From assembly GCA_910587235.1 (NCBI GenBank), contig CAJUKD010000038.1, positions 1 to 19,940 on the forward strand: a stretch of DNA of 19,940 nucleotides. The letters are read 5' to 3'. A program made the position numbers and the translations under genes. Within the stretch, counting starts at the first letter, position 1. Every line of letters starts with the position of its first letter. Below the pieces are notes generated by a model. That model saw only the letters and a list, made by a program, of their open reading frames with translations, was not told the origin of the DNA and did not search any database. The stretch is from an uncultured Muribaculaceae bacterium (lineage in GTDB: Bacteria > Bacteroidota > Bacteroidia > Bacteroidales > Muribaculaceae). Positions 15,467 through 19,940 of the stretch are shown here, in pieces.

Positions 15467-15970
15467 ATGAAAAACACAGAAATGACGATCTCGCTGTCGG
15501 TCAATTCCATTGTCGATTCAATTCTTGCGCTGTCGGCTCTTGCCCGCACTCGTCGCGGCGATTCCGGAGCGTCGTCGGTTTCAGTTCCGCGCCTGCTGTG
15601 CCGGCGAGAGGCTCCCGCTCTCGGGCGCATGGCGGCACAGGCATTCGGCGTCCTTGCGGTGGAGCTTATGCCCTATGTTTTGCAGTCGGAAGTCGATGAT
15701 CCTGAGAATCCTGCCATACTTTCACTGGAGCTTAAACCTGATCTGTGCTTTCCTGATGGGGGGACAGCGCGTATAGGCGAATTGCTCGAAGGTGCGGTGA
15801 TGGCCGAGGTTTTCCGTCGTCTTTGGGCTGATGTCGATCTGCGCCGTGCCGCTTCATACGCCGCAATGGCACGGGAGTCGATTGAACTGTTGGTGCTCCG
15901 TCTTCGCGGCGTGGCTTCGTCGGCACATCCCGGAGTGCGTGCTATGCCTTGGGGGGCATGGTCGTGGTAG
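15467..15970 (+). CDS. Unknown protein, second gene of the cassette
   Basis: This 167-residue protein is not recognised. It starts MKNTEMTISLSVNSIVDSILALSALARTRR, has a central hydrophobic stretch AFGVLAVELMPYVL, a strand-like ILSLELKPDL, and a helical C-terminal domain (GELLEGAVMAEVFRRLWADV, then RRAASYAAMARESIELLVLRLRG). It ends PGVRAMPWGAWSW. No signal peptide or membrane anchor is clear. The overall shape reminds me of small proteins seen in Bacteroidales phage-like cassettes, which I cannot substantiate here. Its last 29 bases overlap the 3' end of the convergent MscS gene. Confidence 0.65.
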   Translation: MKNTEMTISLSVNSIVDSILALSALARTRRGDSGASSVSVPRLLCRREAPALGRMAAQAFGVLAVELMPYVLQSEVDDPENPAILSLELKPDLCFPDGGTARIGELLEGAVMAEVFRRLWADVDLRRAASYAAMARESIELLVLRLRGVASSAHPGVRAMPWGAWSW

Positions 15971-17252
15971 CGGCATCCGTTTCGGTGTCGAGATCGATGC
16001 TTACCGACGACGACGTGTATATGCCGAGTCCGAAGTCGGCGGCGGCGGTCACGACATGCTCTACCACGGCGCTTTGTATCCCTTCGTAGGCATCCCAGTC
16101 GGTGGTGGCGGTGAAGCAGTATATCTGCAGAGGCAGACCGGTGTCGGTGGGGTCAAGCAGTCTGATAAGTACGGTCTGATCCTTTGCTATTTTGGGATTA
16201 TTGCGGATATATAGGCATATATAGGCCCTGAAAAGTCCGAGGTTGGTTTCAATCGTGCCGTTCACGGGTGCCAGTCCGCCATCGGTCTGTTCAGTCTGTC
16301 CCTGTCCGCGCAATCCGTCGATGAATTCCTTCAGCTCCGGATGTTTGCCGACGGCCTTGGCCGTCAGGGCTTCTGTCAGGGGGCAGACTGTCGGGACGTC
16401 GATTGTAAGGGTCTTGGTGATGCGTCGTGCCCCGCTGTCTTTCATGCCGCGGTAGTTCTGGAACGATGTCGATACCAGCGTGTAGGGAGGTACCGTGACT
16501 ATCGTATTGTCCCAGTTCTGCACTTTCACGGCCGAAAGCGACACGTCGAGTACCGTTCCGTTTGCCGGCGTCGAAGGCACTACAATCCAGTCGCCGACGT
16601 GGAGCATGTCGTTCTGCGACATCTGTATGCCGGCCACAAAGCCCAGTATGCTGTCTTTGAAGATCAGCATCAGTGCCGCGGCGAAGGCTCCAAGACCTGT
16701 AAGCAGTGCCGCGGGCGACTTGTCGACCAGTACCGACACGGCAAGAATCACGAGGATTATCCATGTAAGACCGATGGATATATTGCGAACACCTTTTATA
16801 GGCAGGTTGCGGCTGTTCTCGTGGGCATTGTAGTGATAGAATATGAAATTTATCACGGCGCCGAGTCCTATCCCCAGCGCCACCAGCGCATAGACTCCGG
16901 CAAGTCGTTCTATTATGTCGAGAAGACGGCTGCCGCCGGCGAATGCTATAGGAACCATTCCAAGAAAGACAAGAGGCGGAATGATATGCGAGCATTTGGC
17001 GAGTGTACGCAGCTGTAGGAGTTCCGTTCCGATGGAGCCTTTGTGCAGCTTCACGAGTTTGCGCACTGCCGCGAGCAGCATTGTCTTGACGAGCCAGCCT
17101 ATGGCAAGCGACAAGGCAAGCACGACCAGCGCATATATAATTTCTTCGGCGTTACGGTTGTGTTCGAGTCCGATTTTGTCCAGAACACTGTCTACAATGC
17201 CCAGAAGCCAGGTTCCGATGGTGTGGGAAGGTATAAGCTGTGATGTATTCAT
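15942..17252 (-). CDS. MscS-family mechanosensitive channel, YbdG-like
   Basis: I choose the ATG at 17252 (MNTSQLIPSHTIG, 436 residues); the frame is open upstream to 17306 but adds a basic stretch without function. Helices are visible at about 38-60, 92-108, 116-138 and 160-177, then the Ala/Gly-rich pore helix PAALLTGLGAFAAALMLIF (180-198). The MscS beta domain follows with DSILGFVAGIQMSQNDMLHVGDWI (200-223) and VQNWDNTIVTVPPYTL (244-259). YQNY-like FQNYRG precedes the C-terminal cytoplasmic domain. The long N-terminal membrane part and length fit the YbdG (miniconductance) branch, which releases solutes on osmotic downshock. The extreme C-terminus (TETDAATTTMPPKA) is low-complexity and overlaps the opposing gene. 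Confidence 0.92.
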   Translation of the reverse strand: MNTSQLIPSHTIGTWLLGIVDSVLDKIGLEHNRNAEEIIYALVVLALSLAIGWLVKTMLLAAVRKLVKLHKGSIGTELLQLRTLAKCSHIIPPLVFLGMVPIAFAGGSRLLDIIERLAGVYALVALGIGLGAVINFIFYHYNAHENSRNLPIKGVRNISIGLTWIILVILAVSVLVDKSPAALLTGLGAFAAALMLIFKDSILGFVAGIQMSQNDMLHVGDWIVVPSTPANGTVLDVSLSAVKVQNWDNTIVTVPPYTLVSTSFQNYRGMKDSGARRITKTLTIDVPTVCPLTEALTAKAVGKHPELKEFIDGLRGQGQTEQTDGGLAPVNGTIETNLGLFRAYICLYIRNNPKIAKDQTVLIRLLDPTDTGLPLQIYCFTATTDWDAYEGIQSAVVEHVVTAAADFGLGIYTSSSVSIDLDTETDAATTTMPPKA

Positions 17253-17314
17253 GTATTTATAACAGCGCATGAGTCCTTTTTTACCAACGAAACGACTTTT
17301 TAACAAAAATTTCC

Positions 17315-17345
17315 TTGTCTGTAATATCGAAATTAACTAATTTTG
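17315..17345 (+). promoter_or_regulatory. Plus-strand promoter with no protein gene behind it
   Basis: TTG (17315-17317), 20 bases and TAATTTTG (17338-17345) match the Bacteroidetes consensus well. It points right, divergent from the MscS gene, into a stretch with no convincing protein gene that ends in an intrinsic terminator. The expected start is near 17351. Confidence 0.65.
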
Positions 17346-17351
17346 CATCGT

Positions 17352-17504
17352 AAGCGACAAAGAGAGAAGCTTCCATAATGATTGCTTCCCGAATTTGTCG
17401 AAAACCTATGACCACTCAAATGATACTTCATAAAATATAGTTGTTTTATAGATAATTGTGTATTAGGAAGCGCTCTGTCGTGAGACAGGGCGCTTCTGTT
17501 TTTT
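17352..17504 (+). ncRNA. Candidate small RNA, about 150 nt, family not recognised
   Basis: A good promoter (17315-17345) and a strong terminator (17467-17504) bracket this stretch. The 5' part folds into a two-level hairpin: CGACAAA (17355-17361) pairs with TTTGTCG (17394-17400), and inside it GAAGC (17366-17370) pairs with GCTTC (17384-17388), leaving a 13-base loop. A weak AT hairpin follows (ATAAAA 17430-17435 with TTTTAT 17444-17449), with single-stranded purine/A-rich sequence (about 17401-17429) between, a possible target-pairing region. A 20-codon frame (ATG 17378 to TAG 17440) begins in the apical loop, so a leader peptide or small mRNA is an alternative. It does not resemble tRNA, tmRNA or a 6S-like closed rod. 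Confidence 0.5.
17467..17504 (+). terminator. Intrinsic terminator of the candidate small RNA
   Basis: GAAGCGC (17467-17473) and CTGTC (17475-17479) pair with GACAG (17484-17488) and GCGCTTC (17490-17496), with a T-G wobble between the blocks and a GTGA loop. This makes a 13-bp stem followed by TG and six Ts (17499-17504). On the minus strand no T-tract follows, so it works rightwards only. Confidence 0.85.
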
Positions 17505-17514
17505 ATTACGGTAG

Positions 17515-17552
17515 CCGACATCCCCCGCTACATCAGCGGCGGGGGATGTCGG
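17515..17552. repeat. Perfect 14-bp inverted repeat (GC-rich hairpin)
   Basis: CCGACATCCCCCGC (17515-17528) is the exact reverse complement of 17539-17552, with a 10-base loop. There is no T-tract on either side. It lies downstream of the secreted-protein gene on the minus strand and could protect or end that mRNA; it may also be a dispersed repeat. GGGGATGT repeats immediately after it (17542-17549 and 17551-17558). Confidence 0.7.
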
Positions 17553-17557
17553 GGATG

Positions 17558-17580
17558 TATCTGCCGGATTCCGGCAGATA
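17558..17580. terminator. Perfect 10-bp hairpin just after the secreted-protein stop
   Basis: TATCTGCCGG (17558-17567) pairs exactly with CCGGCAGATA (17571-17580) around a three-base loop. It begins 11 bases beyond the stop of the minus-strand gene ending at 17591. No T-tract follows, so it is a probable 3'-end or stability hairpin rather than a textbook terminator. Confidence 0.5.
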
Positions 17581-17590
17581 TGGATAAAGT

Positions 17591-19153
17591 TTAGTGTACG
17601 ATCACTTTTGTGACATTTTGGCCTTGGCGGCGTATATAGATTCCGGTTTCCGGCCTGTCTATGCGGATGCCTTGCAGATTGTAATATTCCGTGGGAACGT
17701 CTGTCATGTCGCTTTCTATGTTTGCGGCTCCCGCTTCCGCTCCCGGCAGACGCACGCTGAGGGCGCGTCCCGAGATGGCTGCCGGCGATGTCATGATTTT
17801 TGCGGCCAGCAGGTTGTTTTTCTCCGAGCCTGAGGCAAAGGTGATGATTCCATTGTCGAGTTTGCCCCAGAGGTATTCCGGAATATCGTCTGCGGCGTAG
17901 TCTTCAGCCAGCCAGTCGTGGGCTTCGGAATAGAGTACAAGAGGCTCGTTGCCGTAGTAGAACCCGCATTCGGAGTATTCTATGTGGACGCGTTCAGGAT
18001 CGGTGGCGTCGATATACAGGTAGTGTGTTTCTTTTTTGTTTATCTTCACTACGGAGAAGTTGAGATCCCAGTACGGCGAAGTCGCGCCGTAAGGATTCAC
18101 AAGACGGTAGCGTCCGGGGGTGACTGTCGATTCTTCGATGCCGACCGGATAGGTGAACGCTTCTTCCGGCAGGGTGATGCCCATGTTCTTCTGCATGTCG
18201 CTTTCGAGGAATTTTGATATGAAGCCGTCGGTAAAATAGCCTGTACCCAGTTCTGTCCAGTCGGGGTCGTACTTAAGATTGATATGTCCTACCTGATAGG
18301 CCTTGCCTTCGGCGTCGTAGGTGAGATAGACGAGTGTATGCTCGCCTGCGTTGCCGTCGAAATCGACTTTTGCGGTTCCGTCCTCATATACGGTGGTATA
18401 GTTGATGGCGTCGTCGTCCATTTTGCCGGCAATACCGCGCACGTCGACGCCGGAGCCTGAAGCGACAGTCATTTTTATCATTTCAAGATCGTTGAGTCCG
18501 ACCTCGCATGTGTAGACGGCACGGTCACCGTCTTTCTCGAAATGTCCGTTGCTTATGTCGGCCGTGTAATTTTTGAATTCCGGACCGACGAGGCGCAATG
18601 TTTCGACACCCTGAGCCTGATCGGTATAGAAAGCATCGAGGAAAGGAACATCGCCGTTGGGGTAGTGGTAATATGAATAGATTGTGAAAGTACCTGTTTC
18701 GGGACGGTAATACGACGCGTCCTCGTACTGCATGGCATATTCGGGATTGGTCGGAAAGTAGTTTTCGTAGTATGTATATCCGTCGCACATATATATATCT
18801 GTTTTCTTTCCACTGATATCGTAGGATTCGATGTACTGGTCGTCGACCCATATACTGACGTCTTTCGCCGTCGGACCCTGTACGGCGAAGTTGGCGCTTA
18901 TCACCAGATCGACGGGCGCGCACCCGGGTGTGTCGCCGAACATGCCGCATACTTTGAACTGCACCATGTCGGGATTGGACGTCTGCTGCCGGCGCATGAC
19001 CTGCAGGTTTTCCATAGGTTTGCGGTACCACCACTGTGCATCGAAAGTGCCTTGGGCATAATCCTGCCACTCGGTCCATTCCGCGCTTTCGGCCGCAGGA
19101 GCCGCGGCAAAAAGCATAAGCGCTGCAGCGCTTATGAGTTGTTTCAGTTTCAT
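17591..19153 (-). CDS. Secreted protein with Bacteroidetes C-terminal sorting-like domain, unknown function
   Basis: This 520-residue protein begins with a clear signal peptide (MKLKQLISAAALMLFAAAPA, cleavage probably after residue 24 in AESA|EW). The mature part is rich in Tyr, Asp and Gly with alternating strands and no catalytic motif I recognise. It ends with EYYNLQGIRIDRPETGIYI and a short basic-hydrophobic tail TKVIV. This is the layout of the short C-terminal domain carried by many Bacteroidetes exported proteins (YNLQG, then P-x-x-GIYI, then KVI), related in style to Type IX sorting signals. The next upstream gene carries a similar end. It likely acts at the cell surface or outside; binding or structural roles are both possible. 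The gap to the upstream gene is 25 bases, so the two are co-transcribed. Confidence 0.85.
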   Translation of the reverse strand: MKLKQLISAAALMLFAAAPAAESAEWTEWQDYAQGTFDAQWWYRKPMENLQVMRRQQTSNPDMVQFKVCGMFGDTPGCAPVDLVISANFAVQGPTAKDVSIWVDDQYIESYDISGKKTDIYMCDGYTYYENYFPTNPEYAMQYEDASYYRPETGTFTIYSYYHYPNGDVPFLDAFYTDQAQGVETLRLVGPEFKNYTADISNGHFEKDGDRAVYTCEVGLNDLEMIKMTVASGSGVDVRGIAGKMDDDAINYTTVYEDGTAKVDFDGNAGEHTLVYLTYDAEGKAYQVGHINLKYDPDWTELGTGYFTDGFISKFLESDMQKNMGITLPEEAFTYPVGIEESTVTPGRYRLVNPYGATSPYWDLNFSVVKINKKETHYLYIDATDPERVHIEYSECGFYYGNEPLVLYSEAHDWLAEDYAADDIPEYLWGKLDNGIITFASGSEKNNLLAAKIMTSPAAISGRALSVRLPGAEAGAANIESDMTDVPTEYYNLQGIRIDRPETGIYIRRQGQNVTKVIVH

Positions 19154-19178
19154 TGTCGTTATCCGTTATAGGGCTTTG

Positions 19179-19895
19179 TTATAATATTATTTTTGTGGCT
19201 TTGGAGCCATGGCGTACGATATACAGGCGTCCCTTGACGGGTTTTGTGACCTTTACACCTGTGATGTCGAAATATTCGGCCTCGCGGGCAATGCCGATTG
19301 TATCTATGCCGCTTGTCTGTCCGCTGTCGTCGCCTTTGATGGAGAATGCGGTGGCGGCTATTCCGTAGCTGCCGAACATTCCGTTGCCACTGTGGCAGTT
19401 GAGTCCGAAAAAGTACGATCCGTCTGCCGTCGGGGTGAATGTGGCCGTTTGGCGGGTAAGTTCGGTGTTGTTGAAGCCTTCGGTGGCGAAAAGTTCGGTG
19501 CCGCCGGTGATATCGGTCAGACTGTTGCCGCCGGCCACGTTCAGGATCACGTTCTCATCGCCGTAGTCGACTTCGGCGTCTGGGACAACCATGAAAAACG
19601 AGATTTCGTACTCGACACCGGCTTTCAGTTCCACGGCCGGCGATATTGCCCAGCTGTCGGCGTCTTCGGTGTCGCATGCTATGCCGTCGCTACAGCCTGT
19701 AAGTTCTTTTTCGGTCGCTGACATGGAAGTGAAGTAAGGAACGGACGACCAGCGTTGCCAGTCGTTCTCGCCGCCGGCGTTCTCCACGCTCCATTCAGTC
19801 ATGTCCGAAAGATAGGGCGGTCTGATAGTTTCTTCCGCATAGGTGGCATTTGCAGTCGATACGGCCAAAAGTAAAATGAGATAGAGTTTTCGCAT
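19179..19895 (-). CDS. Secreted protein with jelly-roll (choice-of-anchor/cleaved-adhesin-like) domain and C-terminal sorting-like end
   Basis: This 238-residue protein starts with a signal peptide (MRKLYLILLLAVSTANATYA, cleavage probably after residue 20). The mature region has NDWQRWSS early, DADSWAISPAVELKAGVEYEISF in the middle and TFTPTADGSYFFGLNCHS later. That order (disulfide-free beta-sandwich with a W-x-I/L-SP motif) is typical of choice-of-anchor J or cleaved-adhesin-type carbohydrate- or surface-binding modules. It ends EYFDITGVKVTKPVKGRLYI and TKIIL, parallel to the downstream neighbour's end. I see no enzymatic motif. A partial TTTG at the window edge may belong to its promoter. 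Confidence 0.83.
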   Translation of the reverse strand: MRKLYLILLLAVSTANATYAEETIRPPYLSDMTEWSVENAGGENDWQRWSSVPYFTSMSATEKELTGCSDGIACDTEDADSWAISPAVELKAGVEYEISFFMVVPDAEVDYGDENVILNVAGGNSLTDITGGTELFATEGFNNTELTRQTATFTPTADGSYFFGLNCHSGNGMFGSYGIAATAFSIKGDDSGQTSGIDTIGIAREAEYFDITGVKVTKPVKGRLYIVRHGSKATKIIL

Positions 19896-19936
19896 AATGT
19901 CGGATTGATTTGTTGATGCTGTAGCTTTATCTTTTG

Positions 19937-19940
19937 CAAA
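19937..19940 (-). promoter_or_regulatory. Possible -7 box fragment at the window edge
   Basis: On the minus strand the window begins TTTGCAAAAG, about 40 bases before the ATG at 19895. TTTG here could be the right half of a TAnnTTTG box whose TAnn lies outside the window. Confidence 0.25.

Noticed and set aside
17467..17496. Shared bidirectional terminator for the secreted-protein gene
   Set aside because: On the minus strand the hairpin is followed by TAATACAC, not a T-run, and it lies about 95 bases beyond that gene's stop with two other hairpins between.
17352..17504. 6S RNA, tmRNA or tRNA identity for the structured intergenic stretch
   Set aside because: The 5' and 3' ends fold separately into local hairpins and do not close a long rod; there is no cloverleaf, CCA end or tag-peptide reading frame.

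Overview
The window looks like chromosomal DNA from a member of the Bacteroidales, possibly of the Muribaculaceae type. Three things point there. Several genes are preceded by the Bacteroidetes promoter form (TTG or TTTG, 18-21 bases, TAnnTTTG). Two secreted proteins end in a short glycine-rich C-terminal domain of the kind seen on Bacteroidetes exported proteins. Gene order is also typical, with rbfA followed by a LolC/E-type permease and aroA in a run with a PatB-type lyase. Most of the window is clearly GC-rich, which makes one AT-rich gene (5573-9307) stand out.

Layout. On the minus strand, 4169 down to 1 is a compact run: PatB/MalY-type C-S lyase, aroA, a small anchored protein with a Cys/His cluster, a ZnuB-type metal ABC permease, and the start of an unknown gene overlapping the permease by ATGA. 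The only sizeable gap (1044-1231) holds telomere-like TTTAGGG units, a perfect 8-bp inverted repeat and a degenerate direct repeat. On the plus strand, 4292-5476 is a GT4 glycosyltransferase. It is followed by an AT-rich 1244-residue single-chain restriction-modification-specificity protein with its own promoter, almost certainly acquired. Then comes a tight GC-rich run: NAD-dependent epimerase/dehydratase, a small three-helix membrane protein, an O-methyltransferase and an alpha/beta hydrolase, all overlapping or nearly so. A new promoter then drives rbfA and the LolC/E-type permease, with a radical SAM protein close behind.

Right-hand part. A two-gene cassette of unknown proteins (15019-15970) has its own promoter, overlapped by an imperfect palindrome. 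It converges on, and overlaps by 29 bp, a YbdG-like MscS channel on the minus strand. Between that channel gene and two secreted proteins (minus strand, 17591-19895) lies 338 bp without a convincing gene. This gap holds a strong plus-strand promoter, a structured stretch of about 150 bases and a clear intrinsic terminator, which together read as an unrecognised small RNA gene. Two more perfect hairpins follow.

Most interesting points: the candidate small RNA, the fused R-M-S island whose right edge seems to run into the first codons of the epimerase, and the unknown two-gene cassette with a palindrome over its promoter. The rest is largely housekeeping: aromatic amino acid and sulfur amino acid metabolism, metal uptake, envelope glycan and lipoprotein handling, ribosome maturation and osmotic protection.
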